Shown: positions 11,547-23,203 of the stretch, one piece after another | Layout: every line of letters begins with the position of its first letter | How positions within the stretch are numbered: the first letter of the stretch is position 1 | DNA from: Candidimonas nitroreducens | Lineage (GTDB): Bacteria > Pseudomonadota > Gammaproteobacteria > Burkholderiales > Burkholderiaceae_B | Direction of reading: 5' to 3' | NCBI RefSeq assembly: GCF_002209565.1 | Contig: NZ_NJIH01000003.1 | Span: 248,001 to 312,000, forward strand | DNA: 64,000 nucleotides | Notes under the pieces: generated by a model | Database searches by the model: none | What the model was told of the DNA's origin: nothing | The model's input: the letters and a program-made list of their open reading frames with translations, nothing else | Made by a program: the position numbers and the translations under genes

Positions 11547-11575
11547 CTATATATGTAGTAATCGATACAGAATTT
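11521..11575. promoter_or_regulatory. 10-base inverted repeat around the promoter, candidate TetR operator
   Basis: AAATTCTGTA at 11521-11530 is exactly complementary to TACAGAATTT at 11566-11575, with 35 bases between. The left arm overlaps the end of the -35 element and the right arm lies near the expected transcript start. This placement suits repression by the divergent TetR protein, either as two half-sites or by looping. Confidence 0.6.
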
Positions 11576-11602
11576 ATTGTCACTCTTGTGAAGGAACCGC
11601 AA

Positions 11603-12706
11603 ATGGTTGATTACAGCAAGGCAACCGATCTCTTCTCACCCACCCGGCTTGGCGCCATTAAAGTAAGCAACCGTATCGCCATGGCGCCATTGACTCGCAG
11701 CCGGGTCGGTGATGACGGCGTGCCAGGCGATCTGCAGGCTACCTATTATGCCCAGCGTGCCGGCGCTGGCCTGATCGTCAGCGAAGCCACCAATATCTCG
11801 GCCGAAGGCCGCGGCTATGCGATGACCCCCGGCATCTGGACCGACGAGCAAGTGGCTGGCTGGCGCAAAGTCACCGATGCCGTTCATGCCGCAGGTGGCA
11901 AGATCGTCAACCAGCTTTGGCATGTAGGGCGCATTTCACACGTCGACCTGCAACCCAACGGCCAGCTTCCGGTCGCACCGTCGGCCATCGCCGCCGAGGG
12001 CAAGGCCTTTACCAACAATGGGTTTGTCGACTTTTCCACGCCTCGTGCGCTTGAAACCGACGAAATTCCGCGCATCGTCTCCGATTACGCGCACGCTGCC
12101 AAGATGGCGAAAGCTGCCGGTTTCGACGGTGTGGAGGTGCACTCCGCCAACAGCTATCTGCTCGATCAGTTCATCCGCGACTCCACCAACAGGCGCACCG
12201 ACGCCTATGGCGGCTCGATTGAAAACCGTACGCGATTAACGCTGGAAGTCGTAGAAGCCGTAGTCGGCGTCTGGGGGCATGACCGCGTTGGTATTCGTCT
12301 ATCGCCAACCACGCCGGATGCCGGCAACACGCCGCCCGACAGCAATGTAATGGCCACCTACGGGTATCTGATCGAAAAGCTCAATAACTTTGAACTGGCT
12401 TACATGCACTTCGTCGAGGGCGACACGGGCGGCAGCCGCAAGACGCCGCAAGGCGTCGATCTTGATGCCTTGCGTGCGCTGTTCACCGGCCCCTACATCG
12501 GCAACAATGGTTATGACTTCGAGCTGGCGAAGAGCCGGCGCGGCGCGGGGCTGGTGGATATGGTGGCGTTCGGACGGCCCTTCATTGGTAATCCCGATCT
12601 GATCACGCGCCTGCGCTACGGCCTGGCACTGACCGAAGCCCCGAAGGAAGCTTATTACGGCGGGGGCGCCGAAGGCTATATCGACTTCGCGGCCACCGTC
12701 CTGTAA
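11603..12706 (+). CDS. Old Yellow Enzyme family NADH:flavin oxidoreductase (NemA-like)
   Basis: This FMN enzyme reduces activated C=C bonds of enones, maleimides or nitro compounds using NAD(P)H. The 367-residue product forms the expected TIM barrel. The family segment QLWHVGRISH is at about 104-113, and the substrate-binding His180/Asn183 and proton-donating Tyr185 lie in HSANSYLLDQF. I chose the ATG at 11603 because AAGGA precedes it at the right distance; an in-frame GTG at 11588 is possible. It is divergent from the TetR gene, as in nemRA-type modules. A quinone-oxidoreductase gene follows on the same strand. Confidence 0.93.
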   Translation: MVDYSKATDLFSPTRLGAIKVSNRIAMAPLTRSRVGDDGVPGDLQATYYAQRAGAGLIVSEATNISAEGRGYAMTPGIWTDEQVAGWRKVTDAVHAAGGKIVNQLWHVGRISHVDLQPNGQLPVAPSAIAAEGKAFTNNGFVDFSTPRALETDEIPRIVSDYAHAAKMAKAAGFDGVEVHSANSYLLDQFIRDSTNRRTDAYGGSIENRTRLTLEVVEAVVGVWGHDRVGIRLSPTTPDAGNTPPDSNVMATYGYLIEKLNNFELAYMHFVEGDTGGSRKTPQGVDLDALRALFTGPYIGNNGYDFELAKSRRGAGLVDMVAFGRPFIGNPDLITRLRYGLALTEAPKEAYYGGGAEGYIDFAATVL

Positions 12707-12784
12707 ACACCGGCCGCTGCTTTTATAAGCGGTCGATGACGATTTAAATATATGGCCTGGCGCCGGAAAAGGAAAAGAGTAATC

Positions 12785-13792
12785 ATGAAGGTTCAGCAAA
12801 TACATGAATTTGGCGCTCCTGATGTCTTCAAGATCGCCGAAGTGGAAAAATCCGAGCCCGGATCGGATCAAATTCGTGTGCGCCAGATGGCGACCAGCGT
12901 GAACCCGGTCGATATCAAAATCAGACAAATGGGGCCGTCCTTTGCCCCTGCTCTTCCGCCTGTACTGGGTTGCGACGTGGCCGGCGTGGTAGATGCCGTG
13001 GGTAAGAACGTATCGCGCTTCCGTACCGGCGACGAGGTGTACGGCTGCGCCGCCGGAGTCATCGGACGAGGGGGCAGCTACGGAGAATACGTCGTCGTCG
13101 ATGCCGAATTGATGGCGAATAAGCCAAGAACCCTCGGTTGGCGTGAGACTGCCGCCCTGCCGCTGGTGACTATCACCGCCTGGGAAGCCTTGGTGGATCG
13201 CTGTCATGTGAAACCGGGAGACCACGTATTGATTCACGGGGGCGCTGGGGGTGTGGGCCACATAGCGATTCAAATCGCCAAGGCACAAGGCGCCTATGTG
13301 GCCACCACAGTATCGACGGATGAAAAAGCTGAAATTGCCCGCCGTTGCGGTGCCGACGAAATTATCCGTTATCGAGACGAGCTAGTTGCGGATTATGTCA
13401 AGCGATTGACTGATGGGCGCGGCTTCGATGTGGTCTTTGACGCCGCCGGCGGCTCGGACATCGCAAAATCCTTTGAAGCCGCGCGCGTCAGGGGGCAAGT
13501 AGCAACTATCACGACGGCCTTTACGGCTGACCTATCTCCCATGCATGGCAAGAGCCTGACGCTGAACGCGGTACTCATGCTCGCAACGATGCTGCGCGGA
13601 GCGTCTCCGGAACATAATGGGGAGATTCTTACCAAGGCGGCAGTATTGGCCGATGCAAAGAGACTGAAACCTGTATTGGACGAACAACGTTTCGGTCTAT
13701 CCGATGTAGGCGCAGCGCATACCCGCCTCGAATCCGGCAACGCCGTCGGCAAGGTTGTTGTCGATATCGCCGATGGCCTCGACAACGCATAA
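12785..13792 (+). CDS. Zinc-independent quinone oxidoreductase-like MDR protein
   Basis: The 335-residue product is a medium-chain dehydrogenase/reductase without zinc ligands. It has a GroES-like N-terminal domain and the NADPH motif GGAGGVGHIAIQIAK near residue 155. Such proteins reduce quinones or alkenals. I chose the ATG at 12785 because the homologous N-terminus MKVQQIHEFGAPDVF begins there; an AAAGGAAAAG stretch lies upstream. It is 78 bases behind the OYE gene and probably shares its promoter, making a two-enzyme electrophile-reduction unit. Confidence 0.9.
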   Translation: MKVQQIHEFGAPDVFKIAEVEKSEPGSDQIRVRQMATSVNPVDIKIRQMGPSFAPALPPVLGCDVAGVVDAVGKNVSRFRTGDEVYGCAAGVIGRGGSYGEYVVVDAELMANKPRTLGWRETAALPLVTITAWEALVDRCHVKPGDHVLIHGGAGGVGHIAIQIAKAQGAYVATTVSTDEKAEIARRCGADEIIRYRDELVADYVKRLTDGRGFDVVFDAAGGSDIAKSFEAARVRGQVATITTAFTADLSPMHGKSLTLNAVLMLATMLRGASPEHNGEILTKAAVLADAKRLKPVLDEQRFGLSDVGAAHTRLESGNAVGKVVVDIADGLDNA

Positions 13793-13888
13793 TCGGCGCC
13801 CGATCTCAGTGTCGATCTTTTGAGCGGACTGAACACCTTAGGGAAGGTCTGATCAAGCTCGGGCGCTCGAGAACGGATTCCCCAAGGC

Positions 13889-14938
13889 TCATGCCGCTAG
13901 TGACGCGCAGTCGATGACGTAGCGGTATTTCACGTCACCCTTGAGCATCCGTTCATAGGCCTCGTTGATCTGATCGGCACGGATCATTTCAATGTCCGCA
14001 ACGATACCGTGTTCGGCGCAGAAATCCAGCATTTCCTGGGTTTCGGGAATGCCTCCTATCATCGAGCCCGCCAGGCTGCGGCGTTTCGTGATCAGGTTGA
14101 ATACTTCTGGCGAAGGGTGTGGAGTGGCGGGCGCGCCCACCAGCGTCATTGTGCCGTCACGCTTGAGCAGCGCAAGAAACGCATCGAGGTCGTGCGGCGC
14201 GGCCACCGTGTTGAGGATAAAGTCTAGGCTTCCGGCATACGCCGCCATTTCGTCAGCGTTGCGCGAGACGACTACCTCGTGCGCGCCCAATGCTCTGGCC
14301 GCCTCGCGCTTGGACTCGGATGTGGTGAAGGCCACTACATGCGCGCCCATTGCGTTCGCGAGCTTGATGCCCATGTGGCCCAGCCCGCCGATACCGACTA
14401 CACCGACCTTGTGATCCGGCCCCACCTTCCAGTGGCGCAGCGGCGAATAGGTGGTAATGCCCGCGCACAACAGCGGCGCCACTGAAGCCAGTTGCGTCTC
14501 GGGGTGGCGCACGCGCAGCACATATCGCTCATGAACCACAATCTGCTGCGAATAGCCGCCCAGTGTGTGGCCGGGCGCGTCCGGGGTCGGCCCGTTGTAG
14601 GTGCCGACCATGTGATCACAATAATTCTCCAGCCCGTCTTCACACTCGTCACAATGCTTGCAACTGTCGACGATGCACCCTACTCCGACCAGGTCGCCGA
14701 CCTTATGGCCGGACACGTGGGCGCCCACGGCCGAGACGCGGCCCACGATCTCGTGGCCGGGGACGCAGGGATAGAGCGTGCCCGCCCACTCGGAGCGTAC
14801 CTGGTGCAAGTCCGAGTGACAGACGCCGCAGTAGGCGATGTCGATCTGCACGTCGTGCTCGCCCGGCGCCCGGCGCGTAATGGCGAGCGGCTCCAGGGCA
14901 AGATTACTGGCGCGGGCGCCATAGGCTTTGATGGTCAT
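13889..14938 (-). CDS. NAD(P)-dependent zinc alcohol dehydrogenase (YahK/cinnamyl-type)
   Basis: The 349-residue enzyme probably reduces aldehydes to alcohols with NADPH. Ligands for catalytic zinc are visible in CGVCHSD (Cys37) and GHE (61-63). A four-cysteine structural zinc site (Cys93, 96, 99, 107) lies in CKHCDECEDGLENYC, a hallmark of the cinnamyl-alcohol-dehydrogenase-like group. GIGGLGHMGIKLA is the nucleotide-binding motif. The start has AAGGAA upstream. It is convergent with the quinone reductase gene and codirectional with an aldo-keto reductase and an MFS gene upstream, all on the minus strand. Confidence 0.93.
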   Translation of the reverse strand: MTIKAYGARASNLALEPLAITRRAPGEHDVQIDIAYCGVCHSDLHQVRSEWAGTLYPCVPGHEIVGRVSAVGAHVSGHKVGDLVGVGCIVDSCKHCDECEDGLENYCDHMVGTYNGPTPDAPGHTLGGYSQQIVVHERYVLRVRHPETQLASVAPLLCAGITTYSPLRHWKVGPDHKVGVVGIGGLGHMGIKLANAMGAHVVAFTTSESKREAARALGAHEVVVSRNADEMAAYAGSLDFILNTVAAPHDLDAFLALLKRDGTMTLVGAPATPHPSPEVFNLITKRRSLAGSMIGGIPETQEMLDFCAEHGIVADIEMIRADQINEAYERMLKGDVKYRYVIDCASLAA

Positions 14939-15046
14939 GATGTTGTTCCTTGAGTTTCTGAATCATTTAAAGACCCGCGTCACGCTCAGAACCGCCGCCA
15001 GCGGCCAGTCGGCCTTCCCGCTGGTGAATCTGCGTGATGGCACAGG

Positions 15047-17396
<2,350 letters not shown>

Positions 17397-17638
17397 AAAA
17401 TGTGTTGCTGTCCCATGCGCGCTCGAGGCGGATACCGCTTGAAGCAGGCTGTCAGCCCGTCAAACGGGATTCTGTCCATTTGATCGTATAGATCGACGTT
17501 ATCCGCGCTGGGCACCAACGGCACGTTGGGTTTTTTCATGACGAGCATTTTGACGGAGATGAAGGGCATTGACTAGCTAATGAAAACTTAAATGCCTTAT
17601 TAGTTGTTCTAATTAATCGTTCGTGAAATACTGGCCTC

Positions 17639-18541
17639 ATGGCCAGACACAACTTCAACGATCTCCTGTATTTCATCACCGTCGCACGGGAAGGCAGCTT
17701 CACCCGCGCCGCAGCATTGCTGGGGGTGACGCAGTCGGCAATTAGCCAGGCCATCAGCGGTCTGGAGGCGCGGTTGAAGATTCGCCTGCTCACGCGCACG
17801 ACCCGCAGCGTATCGCCCACTGCGGCGGGCGAACGGCTTCTACAAGCGATCGGGCATCGTTTCGATGAAATCGAGTCGGAATTGGACGACCTCACGCAGA
17901 TGCGCGACAAGCCGGCAGGGACGGTGCGAATCACCTGCGGAGACTACGTCTCGCGGCATACGCTGCTGCCCAAGCTTGCGCCGCTGCTGCTCGAATATCC
18001 TGACATCAAGATCGAGTTCGACGTGAACTACGGCTTTCGCGATATCGTGGCCGACCGCTTTGACGCCGGGGTTCGGCTGGGGGACACCATCGATAAGGAC
18101 ATGATTGCGCTGCCGATCGGGCCGCCGCTTTGCATGGCGGTCGTAGCCTCCCCCGCCTATTTCAAGACGCATCCCAAGCCCATGCACCCGCGCGATCTGA
18201 TGAACCATAGATGCATCAACATGCGGATGCAGTCGGGCGGAGGCCTCTTCGTCTGGGACTTCCAGCGCAAGGGTCGGCAGGTCAATGTCCGGGTGGAGGG
18301 CCAGCTCATTATCAACACCTCGCCCGCTATCGTGGACGCAGCCCTGGCGGGGCTGGGTGTAGCGTGGCTACCGGACGGAGAATTCGACCCGCACATAGAG
18401 GAAGGACGCCTGGTACGCGTGTTGCAGGACTGGTGTGCTCCCTTTGCAGGCTATTACCTGTATTACCCCAGCCGTCGGCAGCCTTCGCCGGCATTCTCGC
18501 TGGTGGTAGAGGCATTGCGTGATGAGGCGGGCCGCCGCTGA
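17639..18541 (+). CDS. LysR family transcriptional regulator
   Basis: The 300-residue product has an N-terminal LysR helix-turn-helix (about 5-64, SFTRAAALLGVTQSAISQAI) and a substrate-binding domain. The sequence places it with the YafC/DsdC-like aliphatic-compound regulators. It is divergent from the MFS gene at 17396 and convergent with the next LysR gene, so the MFS exporter and perhaps the aldo-keto reductase are its likely targets. Confidence 0.92.
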   Translation: MARHNFNDLLYFITVAREGSFTRAAALLGVTQSAISQAISGLEARLKIRLLTRTTRSVSPTAAGERLLQAIGHRFDEIESELDDLTQMRDKPAGTVRITCGDYVSRHTLLPKLAPLLLEYPDIKIEFDVNYGFRDIVADRFDAGVRLGDTIDKDMIALPIGPPLCMAVVASPAYFKTHPKPMHPRDLMNHRCINMRMQSGGGLFVWDFQRKGRQVNVRVEGQLIINTSPAIVDAALAGLGVAWLPDGEFDPHIEEGRLVRVLQDWCAPFAGYYLYYPSRRQPSPAFSLVVEALRDEAGRR

Positions 18542-18629
18542 GCGTGGCATCTATCGCAGGGATCGCCCAGCTGCTCGACACATGATTCCGTCGCGCCGTG
18601 CGTGATCAGCGTCGGGCACGCTCATGTTT

Positions 18630-19541
18630 TCATGGGCTCGATTTTGCAACGGTCGATTGATGCGCCTGCTCCAGCAGCCAGTCGCAGAACACGCGCGCCT
18701 TGGACGATAGTGTGCGGTTCTCGGGAAAGACGATGTAGTAGGCGGACGACTGGCGCAACGCCGGCTGATCCTGCAGCACACGCACCAGCTGGCCGCTGGC
18801 GAGTTCGGCGCTGATCATGATCGAGTTGGCGAGCATCACCCCTTGCCCTGAAAGCGCAGCCTGCATCGCGAGCGGGTACTCGTTGAAATGAGGCCCCGGT
18901 ATTGATGGTTCCACATTCGACCCTGCACTTCTGAACCATTCCGCCCAAGGCATGAATGGGTGATGGATCAAGGTGCACTTGCGTAATTCCCCGACTGTTC
19001 TTGGCAAGCGCCCGTGGCGATATGCCGGGCTGCAGACTGCCAGATAGACGAGATCGTCCAGTGGCAGCCGATCCGCGCGCAAGCCTGGCCAGACACCTTG
19101 GCCGAAACGCAAGGCGAGATCCACGTCGTCGTGACTGAAATCGACCAGCGCGATGGCCCCGCTGAGGTTGATTTCAAGACGCGGGTGGCGTTGCCGGAAG
19201 TCCGCCAGTCGCGGCACCAGCCAGATCGCGAGTGAAGGCGGTGCGCTGACGTTCAGTGTCTGTGGCCGGTCATCTGCGCGTACTTCCGCAACACCCTTCG
19301 CAATAAGCGCCAGCGCCTCGTTCATCGCAAGGTAGAGTCGCTGGCCGTCCTCGGTCAGCAGCATGGAGTGGCCCGCACGCCGGAACAGCTTGGTTCCGAG
19401 TTCGGCCTCTAGCGCCTTGATCTGGTGACTGACGGCACTGTGCGTGAGGAACAATTCCTCGGCAGCACGGCTGTAGCCATGGTGGCGCCCTGCGGCCTCG
19501 AAGATGCGTAGAGCCTTGAGCGAAGGCAGGTGATCCGGCAT
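18630..19541 (-). CDS. LysR family regulator, GcvA-like
   Basis: The 303-residue product has the N-terminal pattern LPSLKALRIFEAAGRH with SAVSHQIKALE, typical of GcvA/AmpR-type LysR proteins, followed by an effector domain. It is divergent from the YbfB-type MFS gene (start 19650), with about 108 bases between the two starts, so it probably controls that exporter. The effector is unknown. Confidence 0.92.
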   Translation of the reverse strand: MPDHLPSLKALRIFEAAGRHHGYSRAAEELFLTHSAVSHQIKALEAELGTKLFRRAGHSMLLTEDGQRLYLAMNEALALIAKGVAEVRADDRPQTLNVSAPPSLAIWLVPRLADFRQRHPRLEINLSGAIALVDFSHDDVDLALRFGQGVWPGLRADRLPLDDLVYLAVCSPAYRHGRLPRTVGELRKCTLIHHPFMPWAEWFRSAGSNVEPSIPGPHFNEYPLAMQAALSGQGVMLANSIMISAELASGQLVRVLQDQPALRQSSAYYIVFPENRTLSSKARVFCDWLLEQAHQSTVAKSSP

Positions 19542-19649
19542 GGGGAAATGTTAGCCCAGCTCACCTATCTGGTCAAAAAATCTCGTTGGATTTCAGCGTC
19601 ATGCAGGCATAAATTTTCGGCTTCTGTTCGACGAATTGCGGAGCCCAAA

Positions 19650-20867
19650 ATGGACTGTTCCAACTGCACCACGCTCGACCCGCGGCCTTGCCCTGAACGG
19701 GCCGCCGCATCAGCCGGCGTTTCGCTATGGGTGCCGGCCGGCCTGGCGATGGGCGCGGCCGCCGCACTGGGCTTTGCGCGGTTTGCGTACTCCCTGTTGC
19801 TGCCCGCAATGCGGCACGGCTTGCATTGGAGCTTTGCCCAGGCGGGTTCGCTCGGAACCGCGATGGCGGTGGGTTACTTGCTCGGGTCGCTGCTGACCGT
19901 CCAGGCCGAGCGCTGGCTTGGCACCGCGCGCGTGTTCGTGCACGGGCTTCTTCTTACCGCCGCGTCACTGCTGGCCATGGCCCTGTTCCATGACTATGGG
20001 GCACTGCTCCTGCTGCGCTTCATCGCGGGTTTCGCGACGGGCTGTGTATTCATCGCCGGTTTCAGCCTCGCCGCGCGGGCGGGCGCGGCCTCGGGCCGCA
20101 GCAGCCTGTTTACCATCATTTACGGGTCTGGCGCGGGGATCGGCATGGTCTTGAGCGGCCTGCTCCTTCCGCCTGTGCTGGCCTCGGAATGGAACTGGGC
20201 GGGCAGCTGGATAGTGCTGGGGCTGCTGACGCTGTTTACTATCGCGCTGGCGATTCCGGCAGTGAAGCGTGTCCCCCCGATGGCGGCTGCGGCGGCGGAC
20301 GGCGCGGGCGTCTCGCTGGGTCGGTTGCGTCCGATTTTGTGGGCCTATTTCCTCTATGGCGCTGGCTACTATGCGCTGATGACGTTTGTGATCGCCTACC
20401 TTCATGCCGCTGGCTACGGTCAGGCGCGCATCGTGGACTTCTGGATCGTGGCGGGACTGGCGGTCAGTGCTTCGATGGCTCTGTGGGGGCCCTTGCTTGG
20501 CCGCCTGAGCGGCAGCCGCGGGGTAGTCCTGACCACAGGCGTATTGATTGCGAGCGCGCTGGTGCTGCTTTTGCAGCATGGCGTCGCCGCGGTCATGCTC
20601 TCGGCAGCTTTGTTCGGGGGATCGCTGATGGCCAGCGCGTTTGCGCACCTCGACTACGCGCGCGGACTCGTTCCCTCGCATGCGTGGACGCGGATCATCG
20701 CGGCGATGACTGTCATGTTCTCGCTTGGGCAGACAGCAGGGCCGTTGCTGTGCGGGTCGATCGCCGACTATGGCGGAATGCGCATCGGCATGTTTTCTGC
20801 AATCGGCCTGCTGGTGCTATGCATTGCGCTTGCGTCACGACAACGCGGATCGACGGTGTCTGCGTAG
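19650..20867 (+). CDS. YbfB/YjiJ family MFS transporter
   Basis: The 405-residue membrane protein has the signature of the MFS_4/YbfB group near its N-terminus (GFARFAYSLLLPAMRHGL) and about twelve transmembrane segments; substrates of this group are not established. I chose the ATG at 19650 because family similarity starts shortly after; an upstream start near 19530 would overlap the divergent LysR gene. It is followed closely by a second MFS gene, which may be co-transcribed. Confidence 0.87.
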   Translation: MDCSNCTTLDPRPCPERAAASAGVSLWVPAGLAMGAAAALGFARFAYSLLLPAMRHGLHWSFAQAGSLGTAMAVGYLLGSLLTVQAERWLGTARVFVHGLLLTAASLLAMALFHDYGALLLLRFIAGFATGCVFIAGFSLAARAGAASGRSSLFTIIYGSGAGIGMVLSGLLLPPVLASEWNWAGSWIVLGLLTLFTIALAIPAVKRVPPMAAAAADGAGVSLGRLRPILWAYFLYGAGYYALMTFVIAYLHAAGYGQARIVDFWIVAGLAVSASMALWGPLLGRLSGSRGVVLTTGVLIASALVLLLQHGVAAVMLSAALFGGSLMASAFAHLDYARGLVPSHAWTRIIAAMTVMFSLGQTAGPLLCGSIADYGGMRIGMFSAIGLLVLCIALASRQRGSTVSA

Positions 20868-20964
20868 CTCAAGTCGGCACCGGACAGAATCTACGCCGAT
20901 CTGCAATGTTCTTACCGGCATTCGTGCTGGCCTATGCCTCGATAATTTGCAAACCGTAAACGTA

Positions 20965-22152
20965 ATGAGACTCTCCTATCGCTATCAGATATTGCTGCTG
21001 GCTCTGACTACCTTCGTCGCCGGCGCCAACGAATACATCCTCGCCGGGGAGCTGGATCTGGTTGCACGCGGCCTCGGCATTTCAATAGGATTGGCGGGCC
21101 AGCTCATTACCATCTACGCACTGGTGTATGGGTTGTGCGTGCCCGTGGTGGTGGCCTTGACGGGGCGTATCGGACGCCGCACGGTGCTCGTCGCGGCGAC
21201 GGTCGGTTATGCGCTCGTCAGCGGCCTGTGCTTCTTCGCCTATGACTTCCGGGTCTTCGTCGCGTTGCGCGTGCTCCAGGCACTGCTCGGCGGCCTGGCC
21301 GTCGTTTCGTCACTCTCGACTGCCGCCGTCATGGCCGGGCCCGAACGTCGGGGCCGTGCCATTGCCACCGTCATCATGGGATTCACGACGTCCCTCATCG
21401 TCGCAGTGCCAATAGGGCGCGAAATTGTGCTGCATTTCGGCTGGAACGCCGTATTCCCATTGACCGCGGTGCTTGGGCTGATCACGGCCTTCATCCAGCG
21501 CTACGCGCTGCCGGTGTTGACTCCCGCCGCCTCTATCCCCTTGCAGGAACAGGTGGCCATGCTGACGCGTCCGGCAACCATTGCGGGACTGCTGGTCACC
21601 GTGCTCTGGATGGCGGGCTACACGCTGACATACAGCTATCTCACGCCTTATCTGCTCAACGTGCAGCATGTTTCGGGCAACTGGATCAGCGTGATTTTTC
21701 TGGCATTCGGGTTTGCCAGCCTGATCGGTTCGCGCCTGGGCGGCTCCTTTAACGACAAACTCGGGCACCATGCCACGCTGGTGATGCTGAAGATTCTTCA
21801 GGCGATTTTCCTGGTGGCGATGCCGGCCGTCGCGCTGGCATGGCCGCACGGCTCGCTCCCTACCATCACCATCGTGCTGATGCTCTGGTCGATCACGGCC
21901 TGGGCCTGCACGCCCTCGCAACAGGTTCGCGTTGCCGGCATCAATGCGAAGGCAAGCGGGGTGCTGGTCGGACTGAACCAGTCCAGCATACAGATCGGCA
22001 TTGCAGCGGGATCGGCACTTGGGGGTGTTGCGGCGAGCGCATTTGGCCTGTCGTGGCTACCCTGGCTGTCCGCGCTGCTGGAGATCGGAGCCCTGATGCT
22101 GTTGCTGGCTCTGCATCGCGTGAAACTCAGCGTTCGGGCTGCCCGTGCATAG
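20965..22152 (+). CDS. MFS transporter, DHA1 (AraJ-like) family
   Basis: The 395-residue protein has about twelve transmembrane segments. It shows DHA1 sequence features such as FVAGANEYILAGELDLVA near the start and TGRIGRRTVLVAATVGYA after the second segment. It most likely exports a drug or metabolite. I chose the ATG at 20965, where the hydrophobic N-terminus begins; the frame is open far upstream into the previous gene. It lies 97 bases after the first MFS gene and 69 bases before a quinone-reductase gene, suggesting one transcript. Confidence 0.87.
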   Translation: MRLSYRYQILLLALTTFVAGANEYILAGELDLVARGLGISIGLAGQLITIYALVYGLCVPVVVALTGRIGRRTVLVAATVGYALVSGLCFFAYDFRVFVALRVLQALLGGLAVVSSLSTAAVMAGPERRGRAIATVIMGFTTSLIVAVPIGREIVLHFGWNAVFPLTAVLGLITAFIQRYALPVLTPAASIPLQEQVAMLTRPATIAGLLVTVLWMAGYTLTYSYLTPYLLNVQHVSGNWISVIFLAFGFASLIGSRLGGSFNDKLGHHATLVMLKILQAIFLVAMPAVALAWPHGSLPTITIVLMLWSITAWACTPSQQVRVAGINAKASGVLVGLNQSSIQIGIAAGSALGGVAASAFGLSWLPWLSALLEIGALMLLLALHRVKLSVRAARA

Positions 22153-22221
22153 CGATTTTTCAACAGCTGGCGGCCGCAGCTGTCATGAAGCGGCCGCGAA
22201 AGCACTCAGGGGGTTCCAGTC

Positions 22222-23058
22222 ATGAAAGTTCTTCTCGTCTACGCGCATCCGGAGCGCACGTCTGTGACGCATCACCTTGTAGAGCTTGCCGCCGAGACGC
22301 TTACGGCTCGGGGTCACGAGATCATGCGCTCCGATCTGTATGGCATGGGCTGGAAGGCCGTGTTCGACGGCCGGGATTTCCCTCAGCGGGCCGACCCGAA
22401 CCGCCTGTCCCTCATTGAGGAATCGGGGCACGCCTTTGCCAACGGCTGCCAGACCCGAGACGTCGAGGAGGAGCAAAGAAAGCTATTGGCGGCTGACGCG
22501 GTGATTTTGCTGTTCCCGCTCTGGTGGTACAGCATGCCCGCGATCATGAAGGGATGGGTGGATCGAGTGTGGGCCTATGGCCTGGCCTACGGTTATCAGG
22601 GAGCGGGCAATGCGCACCGCTATGGCGAAGGCGGTTTTGCCGGCAAGCGCGCACTGCTGGCGGTCTCTGTCGGCGGGCCGGAGCAAGACTATTCGCCCCG
22701 TGGCATCAACGGGCCATTGGAGCAGCTGCTTTTCCCCATCACGCACGGGACGCTGTTCTTCCCCGGCATGCAAGTGCTGCCCACCTTCGCGGTCTATGGT
22801 GCTGCCACCATCGGTGCCCAAGGCGTGGCCGAAGCGGCCGCAGCTTGGCGGGGGCGGGTGCAACGGTTGTTCGATGATGAACCCATCGCCTTCCGCCCGC
22901 AGAACGGCGGGAGCTATCCAGACCGGCATGTGTTGGCGGATCATGTTGCGCGGGGACAGACAGGGTTGATGGCGCATGTTGCCGGAGCTGTCATGCTTGA
23001 CGGTCACAACGACTCGTTCCCCGCCGCGTTCGTGGAACCTTGCTATGAAGACGGTTGA
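22222..23058 (+). CDS. NAD(P)H dehydrogenase (quinone), flavodoxin-fold
   Basis: The 278-residue protein belongs to the NQO1/MdaB-like flavodoxin-2 family, which reduces quinones by two electrons and so protects against redox cycling. Family traits are MKVLLVYAHPERTSVTHHL at the N-terminus, LLFPLWWYSMPAIMKGWVDRV in the middle and the GGPEQDYSPRG segment. It is longer than ArsH-type proteins and similar to NQO homologues. It ends an MFS-MFS-NQO series, an arrangement consistent with quinone or dye resistance. Confidence 0.88.
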   Translation: MKVLLVYAHPERTSVTHHLVELAAETLTARGHEIMRSDLYGMGWKAVFDGRDFPQRADPNRLSLIEESGHAFANGCQTRDVEEEQRKLLAADAVILLFPLWWYSMPAIMKGWVDRVWAYGLAYGYQGAGNAHRYGEGGFAGKRALLAVSVGGPEQDYSPRGINGPLEQLLFPITHGTLFFPGMQVLPTFAVYGAATIGAQGVAEAAAAWRGRVQRLFDDEPIAFRPQNGGSYPDRHVLADHVARGQTGLMAHVAGAVMLDGHNDSFPAAFVEPCYEDG

Positions 23059-23123
23059 TGGACATGCGTTACTGCGGTACTCCGGCGGCACGCCATCGAC
23101 GCGTGCCAGGCTTTGGATATGCC

Positions 23124-23149
23124 TGTGGCGCTCGAGTGCAAGCGCCACA
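23124..23149. terminator. Hairpin between convergent genes
   Basis: TGTGGCGCT at 23124-23132 is exactly complementary to AGCGCCACA at 23141-23149, giving a 9-base stem with an 8-base loop. It lies between the quinone-reductase gene (plus) and a LysR gene (minus), where a bidirectional terminator is expected, but no T-run follows. Confidence 0.45.
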
Positions 23150-23203
23150 TGGGCGGCACGGGGCATATCCGCCGTGGGGATGGCGTGAGTTTCGAAAAAT
23201 GGC

